Of a stretch of DNA of 64,000 nucleotides, positions 10,034 through 22,289 are shown piece by piece (the stretch's first letter is position 1; the number at the start of each line of letters is the position of its first letter). The stretch lies in contig JAGYXB010000364.1 of NCBI GenBank assembly GCA_022495005.1, forward strand, positions 124,001-188,000, given 5' to 3'. This DNA comes from Rhyacophila brunnea (taxonomy: Eukaryota; Arthropoda; Insecta; Trichoptera; Rhyacophilidae). The notes under the pieces are model-generated. The model was not told where the DNA came from and searched no databases. It saw only the letters and a list, made by a program, of their open reading frames with translations. The position numbers and the translations under genes were made by a program.

Positions 10034-13000
10034 ATCCAATAGTTGTCAATTCATAGTAAGTGTACATTTTCATGATAATCTAAGTCATTAACATTAATCT
10101 GAATCTATCCACTGCTGAAGGTAAGTCTCTTAAAAGTGATTTTACTCCTTTGTTGTTGGTTATTGTGTTTTTAATATTAATGCTAAATAATCACTTAGTA
10201 AGGATTTTTTGCTACTGCTAAACATAATCAGAAATAACACGTTTTTAAAGTTACACGAAAAATAACATGTTAACTATATAATGTTAAAATTAAAATAATA
10301 AAAAAAACTACGTACGGAGTCATCCATCATATTTGACTCAAAATATTGTAACATAACATACCTTTATAATTACACGTTATGAATTCATTTCGTTACCGTA
10401 ATGTGTTTTTTTCTCTCCATCAAAGCAAACAGTTACACGGGGATGTTTTTCTAAAAAATACTGTTATTTATACAAAGCCTATCAGGGTGTAATTTCCATG
10501 GCATTCATTTACGATTATCAAGGCTCGATGAGCTGCACCTAGTAACGAAACCTTTCATGTTACCCCTTGTAAGGGATGTAATTACCCATATTATTGTAAT
10601 TGATAGGGAATATTATAACTTTTAGAGATGAATATGGCAACGTTATGATTTATATAAAAATGTTATTGTAAATTGATTGATAACCCAATGAGAAATTTTT
10701 CAAGTTTATTTGATCATATTTCGTCTTAAAAATAATAAGTAATATTTAAATAGGATAGGATATCAGTTATTTTTTAGCAACTTCACGTTTGTATTGCTCA
10801 CATCTGTCAAAAATCGCTATAATTACAATACAATTATATTTTTTGTCAAATTCCATAAATTATTAAATATGTTGGAAAGATAGATCCTGCAACAAGCATG
10901 TTTTTAAGGAATTAACGTATTGATTTATATAATGATATATACAACACAATTTCTCATTAAAACTTGGTTTCAAAGCATACAGTATGCTCTTATTTAGTAT
11001 TTGTTATATATCTTACAAAATGTAAATCTCGTGATTGTGATTATTTTATGCTAAGTTTTTCGTTTTTAAGAAATGTTTCTGTGAGAATTCTTTCGATGCA
11101 ATACTTTTGAAGAATCGATATTACACTATGATACTAACTATAGATAACTTTGTTTCGATAAGTAAATATAAAGTAGATAAATATGTATTAATAGTGTATT
11201 TGTAAACGTAAAGCTAAGTAAGACTGAATTTAGAGGCTTCGCAGCTCAATAAAAAAAAAACTTCTAAATAGCATTATGTGAGTAAAAACCATAATAATTA
11301 AATATGAAAAATTATTCCACCCTTTTTGGATTTGTGTCATAGTATTATTTCCAAATTTTAACAACATATCTAGTCATTTTGTGAGACAATATGCTAACAA
11401 CAGTAGCGCTTCCGGTCCAATAAAAGAATGAAATTTGTAGACCGTTTTCGAGCCTAATATTGATTGAGCGCATAAGCATGTTGACATTAAAACAGTTTAG
11501 TTTCATCACTGTGCTGAGTCGCTGAAAATCTGGGATCATTTTAAGCTCCATACAGTAAAGTTCATCTAAGTTTATATGTCAATGCTTCAAAGTTTTGCTT
11601 CATGACGACTGAATTTCATATTTATATCTATCTTAATAATCCGTTCTGCGGTTCAAAGTTTATAATATAGTCATTTTTCAACGATGCAACGATACCATGA
11701 TAGTACCTGGGAAAACGACAAGACTGGCAAGCGACAGGGATTCCTAGAGGTGCTACGTGGTGTTCATCTCATCCATCTTAAGGACGAATATAACTGATAA
11801 TAAAACTCATATTATGAAGTATACATAACGTGGTTATGACTATTCCCGCGTAGGTAACCGTAAATAATAAAATAATTTATTTAAAAACAATGTACAATGG
11901 TGTCCTTAGGCAACGTGGTTTGGAAATGGATGATGAGGTAGTAGGCTTGGAGGAGAACGTTTATTGACAGATACAAGAATACAATAAATACCATAACACT
12001 TTAGATGATAAAGTTAACAGTGTGTGATTATCGTCGCGGGTAATGTACTGGTGAGATTGATTAAATTAATGAACTGAGAGACTTGATTCGAGTGGAATAA
12101 TAATTACTATGTCGAGTGAAGAACTCGTGATAAAAGTAGTGCATCTCGTGATGGACTCGATGAGTTGAGTGAGGATTCGTTAATTATTATTTAAATTTAT
12201 ACAAATGTAGTACATATTATATTTCAAGAGATATTGTCCCAATTATCAATCATAACATACCCTACTGATCTAGTTATGATTGAAGAAATCATGACGAATA
12301 TCATCGCTCCATTTTTTTTTTGACAACAAAATATAGGTACATATTAAAGTGTGTCACTCATTTAATACTGAATGGTATGATTGCTACAGTGCTACCCCGA
12401 ACTTAAAATACCACCTCTTTCATGTTTAGTTTATATTTGTCTGCAAATTCATTAGGTACATACTTACCTATTTTAATATTTAAATATGTTCGGTTATTCA
12501 CCGAAATATAGAAAAATTCTTTAAATTGACATATTATATACACTACTAGAATAAATATTTCCATAAAACCTACTCTCAAACAGTGGTAGTTTGGAAGCAC
12601 CCTTGTGAAAATTTTGGATATACGATAAACTGCCGTTACAATACATTAATAGTTTTTATATGCTTCGATTATTTTTAACTAAGATGTCGATACTTCTTTA
12701 TGAGATGAAAGCATTCTCTACTTCACGGAAAATCACTAAAGCTCTCAATATTAATTGTATCTATTCCCTCATTTGCCGTCCTTTACAATGTGACGCCCAT
12801 ATGCAACGCATGACCTGGCTATCCTCAGGGAACGTCGCTAACAATGTTTACTCAAAATTGATTTGATAAGTTTTTTGTTTCAACTAAAATTAAAATAAGA
12901 AACAAGGTTATAATGGACGAATGTCCTATAATAAATTATTAGTCTACGTAAAGAATCTATTGTTTAATAAACTTTTACTCGACTTGGGCAATAATGTTGT

Positions 13001-14429
13001 TATTCACTATACAAACATAATCTGGTAAAACTTAATAACGCAATAATTCACAATATTTTATAAATTGGTATAAAAATATGGTTTTAAAAGTTGACGAAAT
13101 CCCTTACAATTTTATGAAACCCTTATATTATGATTGACAGTTTTATTAGATGAAACTATTTTTTGTAGCTTTAAAACCGTTGATTGTATAATAATAACTC
13201 TGTGTTTGGATTCACAAGTGTGTCGGACACTTGCTGGATAACACAGTCACGGACTTTTATCAATTAATCATAACTCCATGATTCACATCATACCTACTAC
13301 TCCAAGTAACAGTTAACGTATGAGAGGTTTTCACTGGAGGTCATATAAAAGTCAGAATAGTACTGAGTAGGCTTCTAAAGTTTTGTGAAAAATAAGCTCA
13401 ATATTATTAAAATAAAGACTTTTGTACATTTATCATATTGTGATTCAATTGACGTAAATGCTCTGCCTGCTAGATACACGTAGCTGAAAAATACGAAACT
13501 TTAAATTGATACAATTTATTGATAATTCACATATTATAAAAGTGTTAAAAATAAACTTAAAGGATTGTTTAATATATTTAAAAAATACCCTCCGGTCTTA
13601 ATATTTATTTAGAGTTCACAGAGATTGATTAACGATAAAAGAGAACACTTCAAACGGTACACAGAAATAGATTAACAAGACTAGATGACTTGCTGGACCC
13701 AATGAGCAAATGAACTTGCCAACGGATTAGTTCACTTTAGTTGTGTATCGCATTTGACAAGTAAATAACCACAATTAGCACTAGAAACGGATCTCAATAA
13801 TGTAAAGTGCTTAGTCTCAAAATCGAGGACTTGTATAATAAAACAGGTCAGGTTTAATCAGCTGAAACTGAGAGATTTTAAGTGAAGATTACGAAGTTAA
13901 CATATGGTTAAATCTTATTCCGTCTGCATAACGCTTGCGACTTCCAAGCAAGTGGGCAGCGCAATCTGTGTGTATTTTTTCGTAGGCATGGCAACTGAAA
14001 TGTATAATTTTTAATTTTTGTCATTATTATTAGGTACCTACATATTATTTTATAGTTTTGTAGTCTAATAAGTTCTTTAAGTTCTTTAGAAGGCATCGAA
14101 AAGATGTTTGAATAATTCATAGTTTTGGTATATTTTATAAAATGTAATTAATTAGGCACACTCATATAAATTATCCAAAACTCGGTAGCCAATCAAAACA
14201 ATATTTCTTTTTTCGAAATTATAATATTTACCATTAATGTTTACAAAACGTAATTATTTTACAGCTGTCAGTTTGTTTTAGCGTTTTGCCGCCAGCGTCG
14301 CTAACTGCGTAGACCAACCAGCGCGCAAACCGTAGTCACTATTCAATATTCACTAATCACTATTTTTAACCGATAATCCACTGACTGGTGATTAAAATGA
14401 CTTATTTGAATAAGTAGTAAATACTATGT
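10034..14429. other. Long intergenic AT-rich stretch
   Basis: Apart from a small LINE scrap near 11705-11790, I see no gene, RNA or repeat structure here. Open frames up to about 70 codons at 11345, 12403, 12660 and 13908 lack recognisable protein character and are not called. Confidence 0.45.
11705..11790 (+). pseudogene. LINE 3' fragment
   Basis: The stretch ACTGGCAAGCGACAGGGATT followed by CCTAGAGGTGCTACGTGGTG resembles the inverted LINE tail at 22290-22440 (LASDRDSW-RRRVVSIRS). Only about 80 bp are left, without a stop or tail. Confidence 0.45.
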
Positions 14430-14655
14430 CTACGGTGGCAGAGCGATTTAAGCGTCGGCCGATAACGTCGTGGGTCCCGGATTCAAATCCTGGGTCTGGC
14501 AAATACACGTATTGTTTTTAATTTTGTGTTTGGGTCAGAGATGGACCTAATAGGTTGAGCAAGTGGCTAATTTCTCGTAAAAAAAAAATCTGTTATACAA
14601 ACTTCCACTATGTGTAGCCCCATAGATTTTATTATGATAGGACATGGTCAATAAA
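14430..14655 (+). mobile_element. tRNA-derived SINE, family S1, copy 3
   Basis: The A-box region (GGTGGCAGAGCGATTTAAGC), a B box (GATTCAAATCC at about 14482-14492), the body block GACCTAATAGGTTGAGCAAG and the terminal GACATGGTCAATAA follow the family order. Confidence 0.75.
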
Positions 14656-14800
14656 GATACTATGTATACGCCCCAAAAAAAGTGGCCTATAATAATAAAT
14701 TGTTATTTAAAATTATATTCAGTGTGAGATTAGTTGTATTTTATTACAAATATTTGGTTTTAAACTGCTTTAAATTTGCAAATGAGTACTTTTATTAACA

Positions 14801-15084
14801 TGGTAAAATAGGCATGCTCGTCTTCTACTAATTATATAGAAATTGTGAATAATAATCGAAATGGATCGGAACGCACCGGAGCGCCGTTCGGGTTCATAAA
14901 ATTCCCAAAATTATCGCTCCGTCTCGTGGAAATATTAATTTGACCGCCTGAGCTAGATACATCATACATAATAAAATCTAACACGTATTTTTATAAATAA
15001 ATTAGATAACAATGTTAATATTTTCGTAAAATTATCGAGCGCTCCGGTTCGTAAAATTTTCCATTTCGAGCGCTGATTTTACCA
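14801..15084. mobile_element. Candidate MITE with TGGTAAAAT ends and GGAGCGC subterminal motifs
   Basis: TGGTAAAATAGGCATGCTCG at the left is matched by an inverted CGAGCGCTGATTTTACCA at the right. Inside, CGGAGCG-C and ACCGGAGCGC motifs occur in opposite orientations (near 14875 and 15035). No flanking duplication was found, so boundaries are tentative. Confidence 0.4.
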
Positions 15085-16022
15085 CTGGATGAAAGCTTTT
15101 TCAAGTTAATTTAAATACAGTGATAACTGACCGTGAAAGTCTCCTGAGAAGTCGATATTTTCGACGTAGGTTGATGTACGTAGTTGTACCCAAACAACAC
15201 AGAAATATGTCACAGCCGATACAATACAAATACATCCCTAAAACAAGTTTCGGTATACCATTTTAGCATCCCCTTATCCGTTCTAATGATGTTGTGTCGA
15301 GAGACCCTCCCTTTTCCACAATGGTCGTACCTCTGAGTGAGATTGAAAATGACAGATCGCTCGCTGTATTATGAAAGTTTACCCGCCTAAATTATGATTT
15401 TTCATGGCGGCCGACTCGTATTTACAGCGCGGGTCTGAGTGTTTGTTCTACCACATAAATGTAACGTTACAACTTATTTTATTAATGGCAACATCGTAGA
15501 ATAGTTTTTTTTAATAATGATAATATGTCATGTCGTTTATGCGTTAAGCCAACGCCATCTTTAGATTAATAAAGCCTGAGCATAACTTTGTGCACAAGCA
15601 TAGAGTGGTCCACTTTTAAGCTGTCAAAATCAGATCCCAGATTACTTGACATATTGATTCGACCTTTCTCGTTTCAAATTGAATTATAATAAATTCTCAC
15701 ATAAGTGTTATTTTATAAATATTATACATTCCTGTTATTCATCAGCTGTCAAAGTCAGACTAGTTTTCAAAAATATGTAGCATTGATCTATGCATCACAT
15801 TTGTAGACGGTGTAATAATGCTAGTGTATTATTTATCATGTAACTCATCTATCCAAATCAAACCATTCCCTGTATGAACCCGACAGACGCGTCAGTATGA
15901 GCACTCTATAAATTAATGACAGGCAATTACAGGTCATCTATAGACAACAACGGGAGGGGCGGAAAAAGTAGGACCAGTCATTGTGAATGTATCGGCTTTC
16001 TACTTGAGTCGGCAATGGTTAA
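15085..16022. other. Intergenic DNA, nothing recognised
   Basis: Somewhat less AT-rich around 15180-15450 and 15880-16020, but no coding frame or repeat was recognised. Confidence 0.4.
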
Positions 16023-16036
16023 ACGTATGATATGTT

Positions 16037-16227
16037 TTTTTTTTTAGAATTATTAATAACCATATCCTTGCTTTTTCATACAAGGTGGTTGTTAGTAATT
16101 TTGAACAATCACAAACACCCAGGCTTTGAGAAAAACACATAAATATTTTTGTTATGACCGGGAATCGAACCCAGAACTCTCGGGTGGAAGGCCAGCGCCT
16201 TACCCACTACACCACGAGAGCCGCCTT
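16037..16227 (-). mobile_element. tRNA-derived SINE, family S2, copy 1
   Basis: On the minus strand the copy begins GGCGGCTCTCGTGGTGTAGT with an A box (TGGTGTAGTGGGTAAGGCG), then CTTCCACCC in the anticodon-loop position (TCC, glycine-like) and a perfect B box GGTTCGATTCC. A ~100-bp body (CAAAGCCTGGGTGTTTGTG) and a poly(A) tail follow (poly(T) on +). A 14-bp duplication ACGTATGATATGTT flanks it at 16023-16036 and 16228-16241. The tRNA head is too altered 5' of the A box, and is followed by SINE body, so this is not a functional tRNA. Confidence 0.85.
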
Positions 16228-16496
16228 ACGTATGATATGTTATGTTCGTTTCATGTAAATAAATTAAATTTGAAAATAATAAGTTACTCCTAAGTTAACA
16301 CTAAGTATATTTATTTATTCCCAATGCATTGAATATAATGTTATATACTTTAAATATATGAAAACTAAACTATCTTCATCATATCGAATTTGCAATAGCT
16401 TAGAAATTTTTGACTGAATGAATGTGACCCGACTTTTTCTAAAGTATAATTATTACATTAGGTACTATAGTTTGAAGTTTAAAAGACATCTATATA

Positions 16497-17291
16497 CTGC
16501 CTTGCTAAGTAAAAATACAGTGTTTTTTATTCACTATTTTGTTTTATTCAACGAATAATTCACAAGATTAAAAAATGTAACCCCCCCCCCCCTGCAAACC
16601 GCACCGCACCCCTATTATTTTCAAAGATATTTTTTCTATTGGTTATAATATATTTTCTCAGAAGTGTTTTCAAAATTATGTATGTTCAATAATTATTAGA
16701 ATGTTACACTTTTAAATCTTGTGAATTATTCGTTGAATAAAAAAATTATTAGCAAGTTCAAGTGAGTTACAACACAAAATCTTGGAGTGATCCGTGACAT
16801 CGGTTAGTAATTAAGTTAATACCTAATTTGATTTAAAATACAAAAGCCGATCGCCAATGTAGCTCAATTTAGAAAGCGCTTCAGTGAGCATTAAAAGCCA
16901 TTAGTTAAAATTTTTCGTAATTAATTATGACGCCTTTAGCGTCAATGTACGTGAGCGCGATACCCGAGAGATGCAGGTTCGTTTCCTGCTACTTTTTTCA
17001 AAAAGATTTTTTCTTTTGGTTTTAATATTACATTTTCTCAGAAGTGTTTTCAAAATTAAGCAGTGTTTTTGGTTTTAGTGAAATGGCAACCCAGATTTTA
17101 AACTACTTGTTCTCTTATGTTATGTAAAATTATTGGATTATTTTGACATTATCTCTAAATAGACACTACATACGTGTAATTATGTTAAAACAATCCAATA
17201 ATTTTACATAATATAAGAGAAAAGATAGTTTAAAACATGGATATTCAATTCAATAAAACCAAAACCACTGTCTTTTTACTTAGCAGGGCAG
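16497..17291. mobile_element. Foldback MITE with CTGCCTTGCTAAGTAAAAA ends (family T1, copy 1), split by an insert
   Basis: The ends are inverted repeats: ACTGCCTTGCTAAGTAAAAA at the left and TTTTTACTTAGCAGGGCAGT at the right, with TA immediately outside each end. Long internal palindromes pair about 17075-17150 with about 17185-17260 (AAAATTATTGGATTATTTTG and its inverse). The left arm is interrupted after CAGTGTTTTT at about 16531 and resumes near 17050. A TA target is compatible with the Tc1/mariner group, but no transposase is present. Confidence 0.65.
16532..17052. mobile_element. Compound insert with a small foldback and a tRNA-like SINE candidate
   Basis: The direct repeat CAGTGTTTTT flanks this insert inside the T1 foldback. 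It contains a palindromic piece (ATTCAACGAATAATTCACAAG near 16548 and its inverse near 16720-16740), a poly(C) run (about 16580-16593), and a segment with TAGCTCAATTTAGAAAGCGC (A-box-like, about 16859) and GCAGGTTCGTTTCCTGC (B-box-like, about 16973). A ~65-bp tail containing TTTTCTCAGAAGTGTTTTCA is present twice (about 16655-16682 and about 17033-17060). Confidence 0.45.
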
Positions 17292-17354
17292 TATATTTAG
17301 CTACATTTTTTTTCAAACTTACATTATAGGCAATGTAAATGGAAACCATTCTTG

Positions 17355-17690
17355 GTAGTATTGAACTGTGTATCCTTGATAACTATCTTAGAAATCGGGA
17401 GCATTCGTTGTTTGTCCTCCCATGGTGCAGAACAACCTGTCATTGATAATGCCAATCGGGATGACAATATGTGTGTTCAATTAAATCAAGTCAAAAGATA
17501 TTGATAATACATTCATCTTACCTAAGAGTGAGTTTTTTTACGTGGGCGTTGTTTTACATTATTATTTTTAAATACGCATATTATACTCGTATTATTAAAA
17601 CGTCGTAATCCAGTTCACTCTTTGTGCTTCGGTGTACTTTTAAATTCATATTGTGAACGCTTTGAATTTATAATTTGGCATGTTTATTAG
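17355..17690 (+). pseudogene. Non-LTR retrotransposon 3' end, family L3, copy 2
   Basis: The plus strand reads ELCILDNYLRNREHSLFVL, then a broken continuation matching the 7606-7794 fragment (ATGCCAATCGGGATGACAAT, AATTAAATCAAGTC). An untranslated segment near 17625-17680 resembles the tail of other copies (TGTGAACGCTTTGAATTTAT). Frameshifted and dead. Confidence 0.6.
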
Positions 17691-18180
17691 AATTTTAAAT
17701 ATCCACCAACTTATGATACAGTTTTATTCAACTTTTTACCGAGCATAGTTCGAAGAATTGCTGATCTTACAAAATTGCGTGTGGAAAAGGAAAGGTTGGA
17801 AAACGTTGTTCACTTATTTATAAATTCATTTGTAATATATAATATAATATTAATACCTACGTATACCTAGTATTGCACATAAATGTAATAAAGTCTTTAA
17901 CAGCTAAAGACGCGCCAGGCGCGTGGCCATTAGATCTAATACTGCTGACGATTTAGTTACCACATTTAATTATCATGCTAATTACAACACGCCAGATGTG
18001 TCTTTAGCAGTGACCGAGTTGTAGTAATTAACTAATCAGCAGTGAACCAAAATTTAAAATTTCCACTTTAAATTTTTTTCACTACCTAATAGGTACTAGA
18101 ACAGTTTTTTACATATACAGAAATTGGTCTTTTACAAGGAAAGAATACTCAAACAACTCAATATCTGATATCCTTATAAT

Positions 18181-18975
18181 TTATTTATTTATTTGAAAAA
18201 GACACGTTGAGTACAAAACAAATTATTAATTCAGGACGTTCACAACATGACATTTAGAATAAAAATTACAAGTAATAAGTTCATAAAATCAGAAAAAACA
18301 AGGTAGAGAAAAAAAAGAAAGCAAAAATAGTTTTATACAAAAGAAATACAATATGAAAAAACAACAATAATTCAAAAAATACAAATTAAACAATAAAATA
18401 GAATAATGGATCGCCAAAAATATTTACATCTCTAGGGAGTGCATTGACCAGCCGCACAGCCCTCGCTATTGGTGCCTGGTAAGCCTGACATGAGGAAACA
18501 GCTTTCACCCAAAATAGGTCATGGCGACCACGCATGTAATTGACGGGTGCGTAAAAATTTAAATTTTCTAGAATATCGGGATTGAAAATGATACCACGTG
18601 GGATCAGGGAAAAATGCTTTAAGAGCAGAAGTGACCTACGAGCTTCAAGAGAATGAAAGGCGAGCATGCCTTGAAGAAAGTTAGTCGGAAAATACTCGTT
18701 TGAGAAGGTGTCAAAAGGAAAATAATTATAAACTTTAAAATAGAGATGACGAAGAAATTTTTCCAGAACACGCTCTAAAACAAGCTTATAGGAAACCTCA
18801 TAAGGACTCCAGATGATGGAGCCACACTCAAGAATACTCCGTACTAACGACACATAGAATGTATGTAAAACAGTTGGATTCCTGAATAACTTGGCTTGTC
18901 TCATGACGAATCCTAGAAGCTTGCTCGCACGCAATGCCGTAGAAGTGATGTGCGAGCGAAATGATAAACGTGATA
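18181..18975 (-). pseudogene. Non-LTR retrotransposon 3' end, family L1, copy 1 (longest)
   Basis: An open frame on the minus strand (18934 to 18386, 182 codons from an internal codon, extending in frame to about 18970) encodes a LINE C-terminus. Recognisable segments are RASKLLGFVMRQAKLF, LVRSILECGSIIWSPY, FHSLEARRSLLLLKHFS and QAPIARAVRLVNALPRDVNI. This is the thumb and C-terminal region after the reverse transcriptase domain in Jockey/CR1-type elements; the clade is not resolved. A ~200-bp 3' untranslated region ends in AAATAAATAAAT-type repeats. It is the best-preserved LINE frame in the window but is 5'-truncated. Related copies are at 29100 (+) and 32980 (-). Confidence 0.8.
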
Positions 18976-19140
18976 ATCAAAACATATCCATTAAGGCTAT
19001 GTAATTATATGTAATACGTGACCAAAACTAAGTATTTAATTTCACTTTTATCTACCTATATAGATTCCACTTATATAGAGATGAACGTACATGACGTTTT
19101 GCTACATATTTTGACGCTTGTATTTATGTAGATACATTTT

Positions 19141-19630
19141 ACAACGTTTTTATTAGGTCGTATTCTTGTTTGTCCGGTGGTTGTTTATCCAGTACAAATC
19201 TTGCAATCGATGTTTAACTAACTTTCCGACTAGGTAGACATTTGAAACTCATAGAATATATCAGAACACGATGCCAATGCATTATTTTAATACTTTTAGC
19301 CATCTTTAAGTAGAATTTTCATTTTCAGTTAATTCTCTTTTGTATGAAAAGTTATTTCTGAAGAAATCCGTAAAAAGTAAAACACTATTATTGGTTGCTA
19401 GGGGTCTGGGGTCCTAGCAACTAAATTATTAATATATACGTGCGTTACTATGGAAATCAATATAAAACGTCAAAATGACATTTCAGTATTCTATATTTAT
19501 TCAGTATTTCTGTCAAGTACAAATTTTTTTGATCGTTTAAGCTAGTTAAGTCGAGTTTATATGATTCAACAGAAAAACATTACAACGATGTAAGTACATA
19601 AAAAGTTTAAAAAACTCTTGTAATTATTTT
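19141..19630 (+). repeat. Dispersed repeat R3, copy 2
   Basis: The block order and most sequence match 8975-9460, including TTGTTTGTCCGGTGGTTGTT, CTATTATTGGTTGCTAGG and CCTAGCAACTAAATTATTAA. No coding content. Confidence 0.7.
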
Positions 19631-20359
19631 TTAATAAAATACTCAAATTTATTAGCATTATATAAGGTAGATGACTCGTTGTTATCAGTGTTGCATGTTA
19701 AAAATAATAAATAAATAAATCTTGAATCTAGACACCATTTTAAAAATGTTTTTGTTGTTGTAATCCAAGATGATTAATCGGGCGTCCTTTCTAAAAGCGT
19801 GTCGCGAAACAACACCGCCCGACACCTGGCGAAAAAACATAAAAACCATTTTAGATTATTATTATTCTCCATTCTCCGTTCCAGTCTAAGTAATAGGTAT
19901 ATATATGGCGTAATATGCGAATGTAAAAAGCTCGAAATGTCCTCTTTATGGTCATTTGATAGGGCTCATTGGAGCGGCGCGGAATCGCCCGTTCGGTCGG
20001 ACGATTGGCTTGGGCGGGGCGGTAAACTCAGCATGTGCCCAATTTCTTATAGCACAGATCGTAGAAGATGGAAGATGATTTAAAACAACTTAATATGAAT
20101 TTATTATGTTCAGTATTTAAAAAAAAATCAAAACTTCAAGTACGCTTTTGGAGAAAAGGGTGTAATTACTATCTCCTACGCCATTCTATATACAATCCAT
20201 GAACACAGGCTAATTAGATAATACCTAATTTTGTTTGTATTATAGTATTGCAATAAGTAACTGTTTATTTATTTTATTTAGTATTTATATAATATGCACC
20301 TACATCTATCAGATTTTTATTTCTGGTTTTTTGTTTAGACCGGTATTAGACTATCAATC

Positions 20360-20582
20360 GGTATATTCTATACACAAGCCAGCTATCGATGGTAGTTTAT
20401 CATATTTATCTATTGAGGTATTATAATTGTTACCATAGACTATAGATACACTATTGTTACAATAAGTTAGCCGTCTAGATTGTCAAAACTGTCTATCTCG
20501 CTCTAAAAGTTAACACAGCCAAGAGAGGAGCTGTTAAAACCATAACACTTTTAGACAGTTTACACAGTTAACTTATTGTATT
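20360..20582. mobile_element. Foldback repeat R4, compact copy carrying an excision footprint
   Basis: The left part (TTCTATACACAAG...GGTAGTTT...ATTGAGGTATTATAATTGTTA) and centre (TGTCAAAACTGTCTATCTCG, CTCTAAAAGTTAACAC) match the R4 element that surrounds 41783-43462. Here R4 is not interrupted by the M8 MITE, so it shows what the empty site looked like. It instead carries a 27-bp addition at 20434-20460 that duplicates ATTGTTAC. Confidence 0.65.
20426..20460. other. Probable transposon excision footprint (P-like element)
   Basis: ATTGTTAC (20426-20433) is followed by CATAGACTATAGATACA plus CT (20434-20452) and a second ATTGTTAC (20453-20460). The other R4 copy (near 41745-41765) has a single ATTGTTAC at this place. 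The 17 bases equal the right terminus of the THAP cassette family (inverted end of 32711). P-element transposase is known to cut with a 17-nt stagger, so a residue of 17 terminal bases between two 8-bp duplicates is the expected repair product. The sequence is seen; the mechanism is inferred. Confidence 0.65.
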
Positions 20583-20635
20583 GTTGAAATATTTGTAAAA
20601 ACATGTACGTACCTAATAGATGATTAGATACCTAC

Positions 20636-20880
20636 GTGGCTGAGACATATTATGTTCCGGATGCTGCCAGAGAGTGCGACACTTCGTACCTTTGAGATTC
20701 CGTCGGCGTGGTCGGCCCTCCTTCACCCTGTAGCGGTACTACAAAAGCAATCTACGCGCTGCAGTTCTAGCGTGGCGGGAGGCGCGAAAGTTGGCGATGG
20801 ACCGAGGGAAATGGTGTGAATTTGTCCTTGCCCTATGCCCAAATGCTGGGTCGTGGCAGGGTGAAAAAAGAAGAAGAGAC
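20636..20880 (+). pseudogene. Non-LTR retrotransposon 3' end, family L4, copy 1
   Basis: The segment aligns with 33600-33862: ATGTTCCGGATGC, AGAGTGCGACACTTCGTA, CGTGGTCGGCCCTCC, CTACGCGCTGCAG, CCTATGCCC...TGCTGGGTCGTG. It ends CAGGGTGAAAAAAGAAGAAG. It encodes the FRMP...GRPS tail of a LINE with frameshifts. The minus-strand frame is a shadow. Confidence 0.7.
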
Positions 20881-21550
20881 TATTAATATATTCAGTAAGC
20901 ATGTACCTCCGGCCGATAGTATTTATATTATTATAAATATACATTTATGTTGTTAATTTTTTAAACTTGAATTATAAAATATTTTACGCATATATTATGC
21001 CCTTTCGTGTTTTATAAAAGAAAGTTCATAAAATAAATTACGCCTGAAATATATCAAAAAATAAATTATTGTCAGTAAGTTTCAATTTACTCAAGTTTTC
21101 AAATTTGATGTATAGATAGTATAATTTTTATTTATCGGCGCAATAATGTTCACAGTAGCCGAAAATATTGCTATTCGGGATAACACGTACGTACATTATG
21201 AAGACTATTTTTATCACGAAATTTATATCTCGGATCATGTAATAAAATTGGCACTTACAAAACGTCATGATAAAGGTAATTATTTTTAGCTATAAACAAG
21301 GGATCAATAATATTTTAGTTAATTTCGACAATATTAAATACAAGCACGATGTTTTCTAGTTATGTTATAATTATATTATAATCATAATTATATAAAAATT
21401 TAATTGTGATTTAACTGTGTCAGCTTGTCTTATAATAAGAGAAACCGACATGTTTATGTGGTGAATCGTCGTGTCCAAAAATATTTACATATACATAGTC
21501 TTGACCGTATTAAAGTACAGTGTATAGTGTACTGTTGTATCGGAAATTTA

Positions 21551-21572
21551 TATATATATATATATATAAATA
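21551..21572. repeat. (TA)n microsatellite
   Basis: Uninterrupted TA repeat within AT-rich DNA. The 70-codon open frame across it is an artefact of low complexity. Confidence 0.8.
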
Positions 21573-22289
21573 TAAAAATATATATGTTATATAAAAATAT
21601 AGGAGCAGAATGCAGAAACATTAATTGTCATAACTAAAATGTCCTTAGCAGAAAACACTATGCAGAAACATTGTCCTTAGTTAAGATCATTTCTATTGAA
21701 AATAATACCATATTTAAAAATTCTCTTTTCTATAGTTTAGGTAAATTATTTTATAATTGTTAAACGACGACAAAAATATGACAACTGTATTTTATAAATG
21801 CAATAACTATAAATACATATTAATATTTAATTATAATACTCTTATGTTTCCGTTATAAGTCATTATACGTGATTCCACAGGCACCGCAAGATATTTTTTT
21901 AACATGGTAACACTAGCGTCAAGTGTCATTCTTCACCTGGCATTTTGTATTTCTGCGGGCTGGCGTATAAAAGTAAAATAATATTCTCCAAGTACATGCC
22001 AAATGAATTAACACTATCAATATCCATATTGAGATACATTGTTAAATGAATTTGCGTGTATGGACTGTTTTATAGACATGCAAATTTATTTTGACAGCAG
22101 CTGCTGTCAGTGGTAAATGGTAATACAGAAGGGGGCGTGTTCATAACAAAAGTAGTCTATGGTTAAGGATTCCTTAACTCTATACTCAGGATTGTCTACA
22201 GTTAAGTCATGCTTTTCGGCGACTTATATCCTTAGGATCGAAATCTTAGATTGTGCATTCCGCTCTAGGCTGTTAAGATTCTACTTAAA

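Noticed and set aside
16141..16227. tRNA-Gly-like gene on the minus strand
   Set aside because: The boxes and loop are tRNA-like, but the acceptor ends do not pair, a SINE body and poly(A) follow, and a 14-bp target duplication encloses the whole; it is a SINE head.
18386..18934. 182-codon minus-strand frame as a host gene
   Set aside because: The protein segments are those of a LINE C-terminus and the frame has relatives at 29145 and 33053 with LINE-type tails.
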